64,000 nucleotides of DNA from Pleomorphomonas carboxyditropha (GCF_002770725.1 NZ_NQVN01000008.1:62001-126000), one strand, 5' to 3'. Numbered from the stretch's first letter, positions 8,597-18,737 are shown. The notes: generated from the letters alone by a model not told the origin. Made by a program: numbers and translations.

Positions 8597-9276
8597 GCCG
8601 CATGAAACCGCGCCAGTTGCCGCTCGCCATGCCGCATCAGGCTGCGATGAGCCGCGAGGATTTCCTGGTCGGCGAGGGCAACCGCGAGGCGGCGGCCTTC
8701 ATCGACGCCTGGCCCGACTGGCCGGCGTCGGTGGTGCTGCTGATCGGCCCCAACGGCTCGGGCAAGACGCACCTCGTCAACATCTGGGCGGCCAAGAGCC
8801 GGGCCGCCGTCGTCGCCGCGGCCGACCTGTCGTCCGCCGACCCCACGGCGCTGATCGGCACCGGCGCCGTCGCCGTCGAGGACGCCGACGATCCCGCCCT
8901 CGACGAGAACGCGTTGTTCCACTTGCTCAACGCGGCGCGCGGGCGCGGCGCCTCGGTGCTGATCACCGCCCATTCCGTGCCGTCGGTCTGGGGAGTGACG
9001 CTTCCCGACCTCCTGTCGCGCCTTCGCGCCGCCCAGCCGGCCTTCCTCGGCCCGCCCGACGACGCGCTGCTCGAAAAGGTCATGATAAAGCTGCTCGCCG
9101 ACCGCCAGCTCGCCATCGACGCCGGCGTGCTCGACTATATCCTGCTCCGCATGGAGCGGTCGTGCGCGGCCGCCTGCGCGCTGGTCGAGGCGCTCGATCG
9201 CGAATCGCTGGCCCGCGGCCGCCGCATCACCAGGGCGATCGCCGCCGACGTGCTGTCGCCCGGCAGCGAAAGCTGA
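8593..9276 (+). CDS. hdaA: DnaA-related regulator HdaA
   Basis: HdaA stimulates ATP hydrolysis by DnaA after replication initiation (RIDA), which prevents re-initiation. The 227-residue product starts with the N-terminal segment RQLPLAMPHQAAMSREDFLV, containing the QLPLxMP-type motif expected to bind the beta clamp. Walker A is GPNGSGKTH (residues 52-60), with an AAA+ core after it. It lacks the DnaA DNA-binding domain. It is coupled to the upstream permease by a 4-base overlap and precedes ppk, the conserved alphaproteobacterial arrangement. Confidence 0.9.
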   Translation: MSRMKPRQLPLAMPHQAAMSREDFLVGEGNREAAAFIDAWPDWPASVVLLIGPNGSGKTHLVNIWAAKSRAAVVAAADLSSADPTALIGTGAVAVEDADDPALDENALFHLLNAARGRGASVLITAHSVPSVWGVTLPDLLSRLRAAQPAFLGPPDDALLEKVMIKLLADRQLAIDAGVLDYILLRMERSCAAACALVEALDRESLARGRRITRAIAADVLSPGSES

Positions 9277-9332
9277 GCCCGGGTACCAAGCCGACGAAGA
9301 GATTGTGGCCTCATCCCGAAGCCGTAGACAAA

Positions 9333-9351
9333 CTGTCACATAGCTGGTGCA
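9333..9351 (+). promoter_or_regulatory. possible Pho box half-site upstream of ppk
   Basis: CTGTCAC at 9333-9339 matches a Pho box repeat exactly. The next unit, 11 bases on (CTGGTGC), matches poorly. It lies about 100 bases before ppk, a gene under phosphate control in many bacteria. One good half-site can occur by chance, so this is tentative. Confidence 0.25.
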
Positions 9352-9441
9352 TGGATTTGGTCCGTAAGCTAGACTGACCGCAAGCGGCCGGTCCTGCCTG
9401 GAGCCTGGGCCCACCAGCCCCGCGAACCCGAGGTCGTGGAG

Positions 9442-11649
9442 ATGAGCGAGACGGATGCAGCCGTGAGCGAGACGATGGAGGCAGAGACCGGGCCCGCGCC
9501 GGCGATGACCATGGAATCGCCCGAACGGTTCGTGAATCGCGAGATCTCCTGGCTGGGCTTCAATCGCCGCGTCCTCGAGGAATCGGAGAACGCCAACCAT
9601 CCCCTGCTGGAGCGGCTGCGCTTCCTGTCGATCTCGGCGAGCAATCTCGACGAATTCTTCATGGTGCGCTTCGCCGGCATCAAGGGGCAGGTGCGCGAGC
9701 GCGTGACCACCCGCTCCGACGACGGCCTGACGCCCGCCGAACAGATGGCGGTGATCTCCGAAGCCGCCGCCCGGCTGGCCGATTCCCAGCAGGCGCGCTG
9801 GCGCAACCTGCGCACCGAGATCGAGAAGGCCGGCATCATTCTCGTCGAGCCGGGCAAGCTCAAGGCGGGCGACGAGGTCTGGCTCGAGGATTATTTCCTG
9901 TCGTCGATCTTCCCGGTGCTGACGCCGCTGGCCGTCGATCCGGCCCATCCGTTCCCCTTCATTCCCAATCTCGGCTTCTCGATCGTCCTCGACCTCGTCA
10001 GGGTGCGCGGCAACGAGAGCATGGTGGCGCTCATCCGCATGGCCGCCAAGATCGATCGTTTCGTCCGCCTGCCCGACGACGGCGCCCATTCCGGGACGAC
10101 GCGCTTCATCCTGCTGGAGCAGGTGGTGACCATGTTCATCGGCCGCCTGTTCCCCGGCTACACGGTGCGCGGCCAGGGCAGCTTCCGCATCCTGCGCGAC
10201 AGTGATCTCGAAGTGGAGGAAGAAGCCGAGGATCTGGTTCGCCTGTTCGAAAGCGCGCTGAAGCGTCGCCGCAAGGGCCTGGTCATCCGCGCCGAGTTCG
10301 AGCGCTCGACGCCGGTGGCGCTGCGTCAACTGGTCACCGAGTCGGTCGGCTGCATGCCCGACGAGGTGCAGCTTCTCGACGAACTGCTCGCCCTCAACGA
10401 CCTCGGCCAGCTCGTCGGCCTCGACCGGCCCGATCTGAAGTTCGAGCCTTACGCACCGCGCTACCCCGAGCGCATCCGCGAGCATGCCGGCGACGCCTTC
10501 GCGGCCATTCGCCAGAAGGACCTGATCGTTCACCATCCCTACGAGTCGTTCGACGTGGTGGTGCAGTTCCTGCGGCAGGCGGCGGCCGACCCGGAGGTGG
10601 TCGCCATCAAGCAGACGCTCTACCGCACGTCCAACGACAGCCCGATCGTCCGCGCGCTGATCGAGGCGGCCGACGCCGGCAAGTCGGTGACGGCGCTGGT
10701 CGAGCTCAAGGCCCGCTTCGACGAAGAAGCCAACATCCGCTGGGCGCGCGACCTCGAGCGGGCCGGCGTGCAGGTGGTGTTCGGCTTCTTCGAGCTGAAG
10801 ACCCACGCCAAGATGTCGCTGGTGGTGCGCCGCGAGGGGCAGCAGCTTACCTCCTACTGCCATCTCGGCACCGGCAACTATCACCCGATCACCGCCCGGA
10901 TCTACACCGACCTCAGCTATTTCACGGCCAACAAGACCATCGCCCAGGACGTGGCGCGCATCTTCAACTTCATCACCGGCTATGCCGAGCCGCAGTCGCT
11001 CAATGCGCTGGCCATGAGCCCGCTGACGCTGAGGAAGACCATCATCGACTGCATCGGCCGGGAGATCGAGCACGTCAGGGCCGGCCGCCCCGGCCAGATC
11101 TGGATGAAGATGAATTCGCTGGTCGATGCCGACATCATCGACGCGCTCTACGAGGCGAGCCAGGCGGGCGTGTCGATCGATCTGGTGGTGCGCGGCATCT
11201 GCTGCCTGCGGCCGCAGATCCCCGGCTTCTCCGACAACATCCGGGTGAAGTCGATCGTCGGCCGCTTCCTCGAGCACAGCCGCATCTTCTGTTTCGGCAA
11301 CGGCCAGTCGTTGCCCAACCCGCGCGCCACGGTCTACATCGGCTCCGCCGACATGATGCCGCGCAACCTCGACCGCCGCGTCGAGGTGCTGGTGCCCCTG
11401 ACCACGGAGACCGTGCACGCCCAGACCGTCGACCAGATCATGGTGGCTAACCTCCGCGACAACCAGCAGAGCTGGCGCCTGCTGCCCGACGGAGGCCACG
11501 AACGCATCGTGCCGGAGCCGGGCGAGGAGCCTTTCAACGCGCACCGCTACTTCATGACCCATCCATCTCTATCGGGACGTGGACACTCGCTTGAAAAAGA
11601 CGCACCCAAGTCTATTGCCGGACGGCACGAAAAGCACCTGCCGGTGTGA
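9442..11649 (+). CDS. ppk: polyphosphate kinase 1
   Basis: PPK1 reversibly polymerises the gamma-phosphate of ATP into polyphosphate. The 735-residue protein has the four-domain PPK1 layout: N-terminal helical domain ([20 protein letters not shown]), head domain, and two phospholipase D-like domains. The phospho-accepting His is in [16 protein letters not shown] and the second conserved His in [15 protein letters not shown]-contacting residues appear in [18 protein letters not shown] 9442 is preferred over the GTG six bases earlier because GAGG sits eight bases before it. The 3' end overlaps ppx by 71 bases, an unusually long overlap suggesting coupled synthesis of the opposing enzymes. Confidence 0.96.
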   Translation: MSETDAAVSETMEAETGPAPAMTMESPERFVNREISWLGFNRRVLEESENANHPLLERLRFLSISASNLDEFFMVRFAGIKGQVRERVTTRSDDGLTPAEQMAVISEAAARLADSQQARWRNLRTEIEKAGIILVEPGKLKAGDEVWLEDYFLSSIFPVLTPLAVDPAHPFPFIPNLGFSIVLDLVRVRGNESMVALIRMAAKIDRFVRLPDDGAHSGTTRFILLEQVVTMFIGRLFPGYTVRGQGSFRILRDSDLEVEEEAEDLVRLFESALKRRRKGLVIRAEFERSTPVALRQLVTESVGCMPDEVQLLDELLALNDLGQLVGLDRPDLKFEPYAPRYPERIREHAGDAFAAIRQKDLIVHHPYESFDVVVQFLRQAAADPEVVAIKQTLYRTSNDSPIVRALIEAADAGKSVTALVELKARFDEEANIRWARDLERAGVQVVFGFFELKTHAKMSLVVRREGQQLTSYCHLGTGNYHPITARIYTDLSYFTANKTIAQDVARIFNFITGYAEPQSLNALAMSPLTLRKTIIDCIGREIEHVRAGRPGQIWMKMNSLVDADIIDALYEASQAGVSIDLVVRGICCLRPQIPGFSDNIRVKSIVGRFLEHSRIFCFGNGQSLPNPRATVYIGSADMMPRNLDRRVEVLVPLTTETVHAQTVDQIMVANLRDNQQSWRLLPDGGHERIVPEPGEEPFNAHRYFMTHPSLSGRGHSLEKDAPKSIAGRHEKHLPV

Positions 11650-13153
11650 AGCCCCCGGCCGGCTGCCGGGCTACGGCCCGGTATCGGTCATCGACATCGG
11701 CTCCAACTCCGTCCGCCTCGTCGTCTACGAGCGCCTGTCGCGGGCGCCGACCATGCTGTTCAACGAAAAGATGCTCGCCGGCCTCGGCAAGGGACTGGCC
11801 GCAACCGGCCGGATGAACCGGGACTCGGTGAACCAGGCGCTCGGCGCCATCCGCCGCTTCAAGCTCCTGGCCGAGCAGAGCGGCTCGGTGGAGCTCTACA
11901 TCCTGGCCACCGCCGCCGCCCGCGACGCGGCCAACGGCCCGGAATTCCTGGCGGCCGTCAAGGAGATCTGCGGCGTCGAGGTCAATCTCCTGTCGGGTAC
12001 CGACGAAGCGCGGCTTTCGGCGCTCGGCGTCATGTCCGGCATGAACAGGCCGGCGGGCATCGTCGGCGATCTCGGCGGCGGCAGCCTGGAGCTCATCCGC
12101 ATCGAGAACGACATGGTCGGCACCGGCCGCACCTATCCGCTCGGCGGCATCCGCCTGCTGGAAGCCTCGGAGGGCTCCATCCGCAAGGCCGAGAAGATCG
12201 TGGCCGACGCGCTGGAACCGGCCATCGTGCAGATGCCTTGCGCCGGACTGCCGTTCTTCGCGGTGGGCGGCACCTGGCGCTCGCTGGCCCTTCTCCACAT
12301 GTACGAGACCGGCTACCCGCTGCACGTGATGCACAACTACTCGATCCGGGCCGAGGAGGCGCTGGAATTCGCCCGGGTCGTCGCCCGCCGCGATCCCGAC
12401 AGCATCGACCAGATCGAGGTGGTCTCGCGCTCCCGCCGCGGTTTGCTTCCTTACGGCGCCCTGGTGCTGGAGCAGGTGATCCGGGCGATCCGCCCGTCGC
12501 ATGTGGTGATTTCCGCCCTGGGTGTCCGCGAGGGCTATCTCTACGAGCGCCTCTCCGGCGACGAGCGCACCAAGGACCCGCTGCTCGAGGCGGCGTCGGA
12601 ACTCAACTGGGTGCGCTCGCGCTCGCCGCGCCATGCCAAGGAACTGGTCGCCTGGTCGGAAGCGGCCTTCTCGCTGCTCGGCATCGAGGAGACCGAGGAC
12701 GAGAAGCGCCTGCGCGCGGCGGCCTGCCTCGTCTCCGACATCGGCTGGCGCGCCCATCCCGACTATCGCGGCGAGCAGAGCCTCGGCATCCTCTCCAACG
12801 CCTCCTTCGTCGGCATCGATCATCCGGGACGCGCCTACCTGGCGCTCGCCGTCTTCTACCGGCACGTCGGCCTTGTCGACGACGCGGTATCCCCGCGCAT
12901 CCGCGAGCTGGCCTCGACCCGCCTCAAGGAACGCGCCCGGACATTGGGCGCCGTGCTGCGCGTCGCCTATCTCGTCACGGCGTCCATGCCGGACGTACTG
13001 CCGCGCACCGGACTGTCGATCGACGGCGACCGGCTGGTCCTCAACCTTCCGGGCGATCTCGGCGATCTCGCCGGCGACCGTCTCCTGAAGCGTCTCGTTC
13101 AGCTCGCCAAGGTCGGCGGCCTCAAGGACGGCGTGATCCGCGTCGCGGGGTAG
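11579..13153 (+). CDS. ppx: exopolyphosphatase / Ppx-GppA family
   Basis: Ppx removes terminal phosphates from polyphosphate, and some members hydrolyse pppGpp. The ASKHA phosphate-1 motif is [16 protein letters not shown] and the phosphate-2 motif is [16 protein letters not shown]-terminal HD-like helical domain follows (from about residue 330, [20 protein letters not shown]). The start is uncertain. GTG 11579 gives 524 residues and lies inside ppk; TTG 11591 is an alternative. No in-frame start codon lies between ppk's stop and the conserved motif, so overlap is unavoidable. The pair is followed by a toxin-antitoxin module. Confidence 0.92.
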   Translation: MDTRLKKTHPSLLPDGTKSTCRCEAPGRLPGYGPVSVIDIGSNSVRLVVYERLSRAPTMLFNEKMLAGLGKGLAATGRMNRDSVNQALGAIRRFKLLAEQSGSVELYILATAAARDAANGPEFLAAVKEICGVEVNLLSGTDEARLSALGVMSGMNRPAGIVGDLGGGSLELIRIENDMVGTGRTYPLGGIRLLEASEGSIRKAEKIVADALEPAIVQMPCAGLPFFAVGGTWRSLALLHMYETGYPLHVMHNYSIRAEEALEFARVVARRDPDSIDQIEVVSRSRRGLLPYGALVLEQVIRAIRPSHVVISALGVREGYLYERLSGDERTKDPLLEAASELNWVRSRSPRHAKELVAWSEAAFSLLGIEETEDEKRLRAAACLVSDIGWRAHPDYRGEQSLGILSNASFVGIDHPGRAYLALAVFYRHVGLVDDAVSPRIRELASTRLKERARTLGAVLRVAYLVTASMPDVLPRTGLSIDGDRLVLNLPGDLGDLAGDRLLKRLVQLAKVGGLKDGVIRVAG

Positions 13154-13235
13154 GGGGAGGCGATTTCCGCGGCACACCGGGCCGGTTCTGCCAAAGCGCG
13201 GCGGCAATGGACGGAACGGCCGGGACGGGCTACAC

Positions 13236-13260
13236 TATCACCAGGTATTACCCGGTGATA
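13236..13260 (+). promoter_or_regulatory. 25-bp palindromic operator of the ParD/ParE-like pair
   Basis: The sequence from TATCACC (13236) to GGTGATA (13260) is a near-perfect 25-base palindrome with one mismatched pair apart from the centre base. It lies 11 bases before the antitoxin ATG and straddles the promoter area. Ribbon-helix-helix antitoxins bind such sites to repress their own operon. Confidence 0.7.
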
Positions 13261-13271
13261 AGAGGCGCGCC

Positions 13272-13544
13272 ATGGCAACATCCCTCAAGATCGGCGACGG
13301 TCTGAAAAGCCGCGTCCAGCAGCTTGCCGACCGGCGTCGGCGCTCCGCGCACTGGATCATGCTCGAAGCGATCGAGCAGTATGTGCAGCGCGAGGAGGCC
13401 CGTGAAAGCTTCAGGCAGGAAGCCTTGGCGTCCTGGGAGGCTTATCGGGAGACGGGCCGGCATCTGACCGGCGAGGAAGTCCGCGCTTGGCTGAACACTT
13501 GGGGCACCGATGACGAGAAGACGGTGCCGGAATGCCACGGGTAA
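13272..13544 (+). CDS. ribbon-helix-helix antitoxin (CopG/ParD-like)
   Basis: This 90-residue antitoxin has an N-terminal ribbon-helix-helix domain (SLKIGDGLKSRVQQLADRRR, then SAHWIMLEAIEQYVQREEAR) and a charged C-terminal tail that should bind the toxin. AGAGG eight bases before the ATG supports the start. It overlaps the toxin gene by 13 bases. It likely represses its own promoter through the palindrome just upstream. Confidence 0.85.
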   Translation: MATSLKIGDGLKSRVQQLADRRRRSAHWIMLEAIEQYVQREEARESFRQEALASWEAYRETGRHLTGEEVRAWLNTWGTDDEKTVPECHG

Positions 13545-13825
13545 TCGTCACGGAAGGCGGGGCCGCGGGTTTGGAGCGCTGCCGCCGGTTGTTGGCTGCC
13601 AAAGCGCCTGAAGTGGCCAGGCGGGCAGGACAGGCCATCGAGCGGCAATTCCTGCTCCTGGAACGGATGCCGGACATGGGCCGGCCGCTTCCCGATCTGC
13701 CGGATCTGCGCGAACTGGTGATCGCGTTTGGAGAGTCCGGCTACGTCGCGCTCTATCGCCATGAACCGGCCGACGACGCGGTGTATATCCTGGCCTTCCG
13801 CCATCAAAGAGAAGCTGGCTACTAG
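13532..13825 (+). CDS. RelE/ParE superfamily toxin
   Basis: This 97-residue protein has the RelE/ParE fold: an alpha-helical hairpin (LERCRRLLAAKAPEVARRAG, then QAIERQFLLLERMPDMGRPL), followed by the beta sheet with LRELVIAFGESGYVALYRHE and the C-terminal strand AVYILAFRHQREAGY. That last motif, with the conserved Arg, is typical of ParE. ParE toxins inhibit DNA gyrase and RelE toxins cut ribosome-bound mRNA; sequence alone does not decide between them. The stop codon lies at the edge of a strong hairpin. Confidence 0.85.
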   Translation: MPRVIVTEGGAAGLERCRRLLAAKAPEVARRAGQAIERQFLLLERMPDMGRPLPDLPDLRELVIAFGESGYVALYRHEPADDAVYILAFRHQREAGY

Positions 13826-13859
13826 ATATTTCCGCGTTTCATGGAAACACGGAAATATC
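13825..13859. terminator. hairpin between the toxin gene and rnd
   Basis: Arms 13825-13840 and 13844-13859 (GATATTTCCG...CGGAAATATC) pair over 16 bases with one mismatch around an ATG loop. There is no long T run, but the position between two convergent genes suggests a bidirectional terminator. Confidence 0.55.
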
Positions 13860-13911
13860 CCTATCTTGTTGAGTTGAAGCTCCGCCGGGCCGTTTGAAGC
13901 CTTGTATTTCT

Positions 13912-15060
13912 TCACCGCTCGATGGCGATGATCTTCTTGCCGTCGAAGGTGATGGCCAGCCGGCCGCGCTTCAGCTTGAGCGCCTGCTCGCCGAACATCT
14001 CCCGCCGCCAGCCGCGCATCGCCGGAACGTCGGCCTCGTCGGAGACGGCGATATCCTCGAGGTCGTCGGTGGTGGCGATCACCTTGGCGGCGACGCCCTC
14101 GGCCTCGGACACCAGCTTGAGCAGCACCTTCATCAGGTCGACGGCGGCACCCGTCCCCTCGGGAAGCTGGCGATGGCGCGGCAGCTTCGGCCAATCCTCC
14201 TTGGGCGTTTCGAGGGCGCGGCGCACGGCGGCGAGGATTTCCTCGCCGGAGCGGGAGCGTTCCCAGCCCTTCGGAATGGTGCGGAGCTGGCCGAGCGCCT
14301 CGGGCGTCGTCGGCGCCTGCGTGGCGACCTCGTAGATGCAGTCGTCCTTGATGACGCGCGAACGCGGCACGTCGCGGCCCTGCGCCTCGCGCTCGCGCCA
14401 GGCGGCGACTTCCTTCAGGATGATCAGCTCGCGCGGCTTCTTGACGCGCATCTTGAGCCGCTGCCACGCCTCGTCGGGATCGGTGCGATAGGTATCCTCG
14501 GAGGTCAGCACGCGCATTTCCTCGGCCACCCAGTCGGCGCGGCCGGCCTTGGCGAGGCTGTCCCTGAGATGGCGATAGACGTCGCGGAGATGGGTGACGT
14601 CGGCCTCGGCGTAGTCGACCTGGCTCTGGCTGAGCGGCCGGCGCGACCAGTCGGTGAAGCGGTTCGACTTGTCGAGCACGACGCCGGTCACCCGCGCCAC
14701 CAACTGGTCGTAGGAGATGGAATCGCCGAAGCCGCAGACCATCGCCGCCACCTGGGTGTCGAACAACGGCGCCGGCACGAAGCCGCCGAGATGCCAGACG
14801 ATCTCGATGTCCTGTCGGGCGGCGTGGAACACCTTCAGCACCGCCGGATTGCCCATCAGCTCGAAGAAGGGCGCAAGGTCGAGGCCGGGCGCCAGCGCGT
14901 CGACCACGAACACCTCGTCGGGACTGGCGAGCTGCACGACGCACAGCTTCGGCCAGAACGTGCTTTCCCGGAGAAATTCGGTATCGACGGTGACGAAGTC
15001 GAAACGGGCGAGGTGAGCGCAGGCGTCGGCCAGCGCGGAAGTGGTGGTGATCATCGACAT
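13912..15060 (-). CDS. rnd: ribonuclease D
   Basis: RNase D trims the 3' end of tRNA precursors. The DEDDy exonuclease motifs are visible: [13 protein letters not shown] (ExoI), [15 protein letters not shown] (ExoII) and [16 protein letters not shown] (ExoIII with its Tyr). An HRDC domain follows. The 382-residue length fits alphaproteobacterial RNase D. The start could be GTG 15066, ATG 15060 or ATG 15054; I use 15060 and see no strong ribosome-binding site. The gene order ppk-ppx-rnd is conserved in Rhizobiales, although here a toxin-antitoxin pair separates ppx from rnd and rnd is convergent. Confidence 0.93.
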   Translation of the reverse strand: MSMITTTSALADACAHLARFDFVTVDTEFLRESTFWPKLCVVQLASPDEVFVVDALAPGLDLAPFFELMGNPAVLKVFHAARQDIEIVWHLGGFVPAPLFDTQVAAMVCGFGDSISYDQLVARVTGVVLDKSNRFTDWSRRPLSQSQVDYAEADVTHLRDVYRHLRDSLAKAGRADWVAEEMRVLTSEDTYRTDPDEAWQRLKMRVKKPRELIILKEVAAWREREAQGRDVPRSRVIKDDCIYEVATQAPTTPEALGQLRTIPKGWERSRSGEEILAAVRRALETPKEDWPKLPRHRQLPEGTGAAVDLMKVLLKLVSEAEGVAAKVIATTDDLEDIAVSDEADVPAMRGWRREMFGEQALKLKRGRLAITFDGKKIIAIER

Positions 15061-15135
15061 GAGCACCGTCTATAGCGCAGGCAAAACGCTTTGTCGCCCG
15101 CCCCGCCTTACGAAATGCAACCGATCCACGACGGT

Positions 15136-16575
15136 TTATCGACGCTCCGCAAAGGCGGCGAGGGCGCGCTTTCGTCCCTCTTCATGATCGACGATCGGCG
15201 ACGGGTAGATGGCGGACGGCGGACGCAGCAGCGGCGGCGCCTCCCACGGCCGATGAAGGAAGCGGTTGGGCAGGCCGGCGACCTCCGGTACGAAGCGGCG
15301 GACGTAGGCGCCATCGGGATCGAATTTTTCGCCCTGCGCCACGGGATTGAAAACCCGGAAATATGGCGCGGCATCGGCGCCGGTTCCCGCCACCCACTGC
15401 CAGCCGAACGGGTTGGAGGCGGCATCGGCGTCGACCAGCGTGTCCCAGAACCATTGCTCGCCCTGCCGCCAGTCGATCAAGAGATGCTTGACGAGGAAGG
15501 AAGCGGCGATCATCCGCAGGCGGTTGTGCATGAAGCCGGTTTGCCAGAGTTGGCGCATGCCGGCATCGACGATCGGGTAGCCGGTGCGGCCGGTCGACCA
15601 GGCCCGGAAGTCCGTGGCGTCCGTCCGCCAGGCAAAATGCTCGAAGCCAGTTTGAAAGTTGCGCGTCGCAAGGTCGGGAAAGCTCGACAGCAGATGCCAG
15701 GCGAATTCCCGCCAGCCGATTTCGGCGAGGAACTTTTCCGCCGCCTCGACCGGCACCGAGCCGGCGGCTTCCGCCTTCATCACCTCGTGGACGACGCGCG
15801 CCACGGCGATCTCGCCGAACCGCAGATGCGGCGACAGCGAGGACGAGGCGTCGGCGGCGGGAAAGTCGCGCTCGCCGGCATAACGAGGCAGACCGGTGTC
15901 GAGGAAGGCGAGGAGCCGCGCCTTGGCGCCGGCTTCGCCCGGCGCCCAGCTTTCCGCGAGGCCGCCCGACCAATCGGGATGCGTCGGGTGCAGGCCCAAG
16001 GAAGCGAGCGGTTCGGAAGCGATCCTGTCCCCGAAGAAGGACATGGCCTCGGGCCGGCGATAAAGCCGGGCTCGCGGGGCGAGATGCGGCCGGTGGGCCT
16101 TCCAGAATGGTGTGAAGACGCGGAACGGCGTGCCGGTCTTCGTCCGGAGCGTGCCCGGCTCGAACAGCAGCCAGCCGGGATGATCGGCGACTGTCGTTCC
16201 AAGCCGGCGCAGCTCGGCCGCGACCGTTTCGTCGATCTCCCGGCCGTCGCGATCGTAACGGCGGTTGAAATGCAGTTCGGCGGCACGGGTGCTCGCCGCA
16301 AGCTCCGGCAGGATATGGCGAGGGTCGCCCCGCCTGACTGTCAACCGGCCGCCCAATTGCCGCAGATTGCCATCGAGGGCGGCCAAGCTCTTGTCGAGCC
16401 ACCAGCGGGCGGCGGCGCCGGACGGCCGCCGCTCGGTGCCTTGTTCCAGCACGAACAGGCAGAGCACCGGCCGGCCCGACGCGTTGGCCGCCTCGAGCGC
16501 CGGATGGTCGGCCAATCGCAAATCGTCGCGGAACCAGACGATTGCCGGGCCGGCGGTGGTTTCGTCCTGCCTCAC
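15136..16575 (-). CDS. phrB: deoxyribodipyrimidine photolyase
   Basis: Photolyase repairs UV-induced pyrimidine dimers with blue light and FADH-. The protein has the N-terminal antenna domain (AIVWFRDDLRLADHPAL) and the FAD domain: ASSSLSPHLRFGEIAVARV, FLAEIGWREFAWHLL, and the class I signature SNPFGWQWVAGTGADAAPYF. The GTG at 16575 (VRQDETTAG) is chosen because AAGGA lies seven bases before it. An ATG at 16623 is possible but would abut the divergent sdaA reading frame. The length of 479 residues is normal for class I CPD photolyases. It shares a short divergent promoter region with sdaA. Confidence 0.93.
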   Translation of the reverse strand: MRQDETTAGPAIVWFRDDLRLADHPALEAANASGRPVLCLFVLEQGTERRPSGAAARWWLDKSLAALDGNLRQLGGRLTVRRGDPRHILPELAASTRAAELHFNRRYDRDGREIDETVAAELRRLGTTVADHPGWLLFEPGTLRTKTGTPFRVFTPFWKAHRPHLAPRARLYRRPEAMSFFGDRIASEPLASLGLHPTHPDWSGGLAESWAPGEAGAKARLLAFLDTGLPRYAGERDFPAADASSSLSPHLRFGEIAVARVVHEVMKAEAAGSVPVEAAEKFLAEIGWREFAWHLLSSFPDLATRNFQTGFEHFAWRTDATDFRAWSTGRTGYPIVDAGMRQLWQTGFMHNRLRMIAASFLVKHLLIDWRQGEQWFWDTLVDADAASNPFGWQWVAGTGADAAPYFRVFNPVAQGEKFDPDGAYVRRFVPEVAGLPNRFLHRPWEAPPLLRPPSAIYPSPIVDHEEGRKRALAAFAERR

Positions 16576-16677
16576 GTCGCTTCCTTTTGGTCGCTCTTGC
16601 CAGCCGGCGGCAAACCATTCCATATGGCGTGGAATTTCCGGGCACCGCAAGGTGCTGAACGGAGGAGACCGCCGGCC

Positions 16678-18084
16678 TTGCTCTCGCCATCCGACATCCT
16701 GCCGGCTGCCGCCGACGATCGTCAGCCGGCCGCCTTCGGCGAGCTGTTCAAGATCGGCATAGGTCCGTCGTCCTCGCACACCGTCGGGCCGATGCGCGCC
16801 GCCTTCGCTTTTCGGCAGCATCTGCAGCCGAGGCTTTCCGAGGTCGCCCGCCTGACGGCGACCGCCTTCGGCTCGCTCGCCTGGACGGGCAAGGGGCACG
16901 CCACCGACAAGGCGCTGATCCTCGGCCTCGCCGGCTGCCGTCCCGACGACATCGACCCCGATCTCGCCGACGACCGGCTGGCCGGCATCGTCGCGGCGCG
17001 ATGCCTGCCGCTTCCGGGCGGCCGATCCATCGCCTTCGATCCCGACCGCGACATCGTCTTCGATTGCGTCGCCAGCTTCGAGCGCCATCCCAACGCCATG
17101 CGGTTTGCCGCCCACGACGCGACCGGCGCGGAGCTTCACGCCGAAGTCTGGTACTCGATCGGCGGCGGCTTCGTGCTGCGCGAGGGCGAGATGGAGACAG
17201 ATGCGGGAAAGGCCGTGTTGCCCTGGCGCTATGGCACCGCCGCCGAATTGCTGGCTCTTTCGGCCGCCACCGGCTGCTCGTTCGCCGACATCGCCCTCGG
17301 CAACGAGCGGGCCCGCAAGCCGGGCGAGGACTGCCTTGCCGCCGTCGACCATATCGCCGAGGCCATGTTCGCCTGCATCGACCGGGGCCTCGAACGCGAC
17401 GGCGAGCTTGCCGGCGGTCTCGGCGTGCGCCGGCGGGCGCGCCAGCTTCATGAGCGTATCCGGGCCCGCGAGGCCGGCAACGACCGCTCGCCGATGGTGG
17501 TGATGGACTACGTCTCCTGCTTTGCCATCGCCGTCAACGAGGAGAACGCCGCCGGCGGCCGCATCGTCACCGCGCCGACCAATGGCGCCGCCGGCGTGGT
17601 GCCGGCCGTTCTGCGCTATTATCGCGATTTCTGTGGCGGCGAGCGCGACGGCATCCGCTGCTTCCTGCTGACGGCGGCGGCGATCGGCGGCCTCATCAAG
17701 CGCAACGCGTCGATCTCCGGCGCCGAGGTCGGCTGCCAGGGCGAGGTGGGATCGGCGGCGGCCATGGCGGCGGCCGGCCTGTGCGCCGCCCTCGGCGGCA
17801 GCCCGGCCCAGGTGGAGAACGCCGCCGAGATCGCCATCGAGCATCACCTCGGCATGACCTGCGATCCGGTCGGCGGCCTCGTGCAGATCCCCTGCATCGA
17901 GCGCAACGCCTTCGGCGCCATCAAGGCGATCAATGCCGCTTCGCTGGCGCTCAACGGCGACGGTCGCCACGTCGTCAGCCTCGACGCGGCGCTCGAGACC
18001 ATGCGCCAGACCGGCCTCGACATGCAGTCGAAATACAAGGAAACCTCGCTCGGCGGCCTCGCCGTCAACGTCACGGCCTGCTGA
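16678..18084 (+). CDS. sdaA: L-serine ammonia-lyase (iron-sulphur type)
   Basis: This enzyme deaminates L-serine to pyruvate using a 4Fe-4S cluster. The beta domain begins [20 protein letters not shown], and the catalytic domain has [40 protein letters not shown], and [19 protein letters not shown]. The last residue is Cys (NVTAC). In the Legionella type 2 enzyme a C-terminal Cys is the fourth cluster ligand and blocks the active site until serine enters, so the same tail-in-mouth control is likely here. The TTG at 16678 is preceded by GGAGGAG about ten bases away; ATG 16624 is the alternative. About 468 residues. Confidence 0.92.
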   Translation: MLSPSDILPAAADDRQPAAFGELFKIGIGPSSSHTVGPMRAAFAFRQHLQPRLSEVARLTATAFGSLAWTGKGHATDKALILGLAGCRPDDIDPDLADDRLAGIVAARCLPLPGGRSIAFDPDRDIVFDCVASFERHPNAMRFAAHDATGAELHAEVWYSIGGGFVLREGEMETDAGKAVLPWRYGTAAELLALSAATGCSFADIALGNERARKPGEDCLAAVDHIAEAMFACIDRGLERDGELAGGLGVRRRARQLHERIRAREAGNDRSPMVVMDYVSCFAIAVNEENAAGGRIVTAPTNGAAGVVPAVLRYYRDFCGGERDGIRCFLLTAAAIGGLIKRNASISGAEVGCQGEVGSAAAMAAAGLCAALGGSPAQVENAAEIAIEHHLGMTCDPVGGLVQIPCIERNAFGAIKAINAASLALNGDGRHVVSLDAALETMRQTGLDMQSKYKETSLGGLAVNVTAC

Positions 18085-18191
18085 TCCTGCCGGGGACTTT
18101 GACCGGCCGCCTCGCCGAAGGAGGGCGGCAACGCCGCGCGCGGTGTCGCGCTCCGGGAACGCGAAAGACGGCGGGCGCGACGTCGGGGCGG

Positions 18192-18665
18192 TCAAGACTC
18201 GGCGATGGATGGTCCACCGGCAATGGTGTCAGCGAACTTGCGCATCAGCCGTACAAGCTCGTCGAATTCCTCCGCCTCCCAGCTCTCGAAGATCGTCCTG
18301 CCGATGCGCTCGCGCGCCGCGTCGAGGAGATCGGTGGTCGCCTTGCCTTTTTCCGTCACCACCGCCTCGCGGACCCGCCGGTCGGCGGCGCTGGCGCGGC
18401 GCGTCACCAGCCCGAGGCTTTCGAGCTTGGCCACCTGCCGGCTGACGGTGGTGTAGTCGCGGCCGGCCCGGTCGGCGAGATCGACGACGCCGATCGGCCC
18501 GAAGCGCTCGATGCCGACCAGAAGCGGGAACAGCGCTCGGTCGAGCGGAATGGCCGCTTCGCGGATCAGCGCCTCGTCGCGCTGCGGCCGGTTCATGGTG
18601 CTGATGATGTCGAGCAGGGCGACATGCAGCCGCCGTAGCTGCTCGGAATTGGGTGTATTTTGCAC
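18192..18665 (-). CDS. MarR family transcriptional regulator
   Basis: This 157-residue winged-helix regulator contains FGPIGVVDLADRAGRDYTTV (helix-turn-helix), SRQVAKLESLGLVTRRAS and the wing ADRRVREAVVTEKG, in the typical MarR order. The frame has no ATG near the expected start; GTG 18665 (VQNTPNSEQ) is used. It is divergent from the membrane protein and quinone-reductase-like genes and shares a promoter region with them, so it probably represses both itself and that pair. The inducing ligand is unknown. Confidence 0.87.
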   Translation of the reverse strand: MQNTPNSEQLRRLHVALLDIISTMNRPQRDEALIREAAIPLDRALFPLLVGIERFGPIGVVDLADRAGRDYTTVSRQVAKLESLGLVTRRASAADRRVREAVVTEKGKATTDLLDAARERIGRTIFESWEAEEFDELVRLMRKFADTIAGGPSIAES

Positions 18666-18672
18666 TCTTTTC

Positions 18673-18710
18673 TTGACTGCCTCTCCGAAGCCGGATATAT
18701 GCGCATTATA
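18673..18710. promoter_or_regulatory. overlapping divergent promoters with MarR operator candidate
   Basis: On the plus strand TTGACT (18673-18678) and TATATG (18696-18701) are 17 bases apart. On the minus strand a perfect TATAAT lies at 18710-18705. The 8-base palindrome ATGCGCAT at 18699-18706 covers both -10 boxes, a position where a MarR dimer would block both promoters. The assignment is inferred from position. Confidence 0.4.
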
Positions 18711-18737
18711 CACATAACTGGCGACGAAAGGAATGCC

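Noticed and set aside
8518-11562. A 1014-residue open frame on the minus strand opposite ppk and hdaA
   Set aside because: It is a shadow of the high-GC ppk and hdaA genes. It has no domain, and His/Asp/Arg-rich composition typical of antisense frames.
11612-13207. A 531-residue minus-strand frame opposite ppx
   Set aside because: It is a shadow of ppx, with low-complexity basic/acidic composition and no start context.
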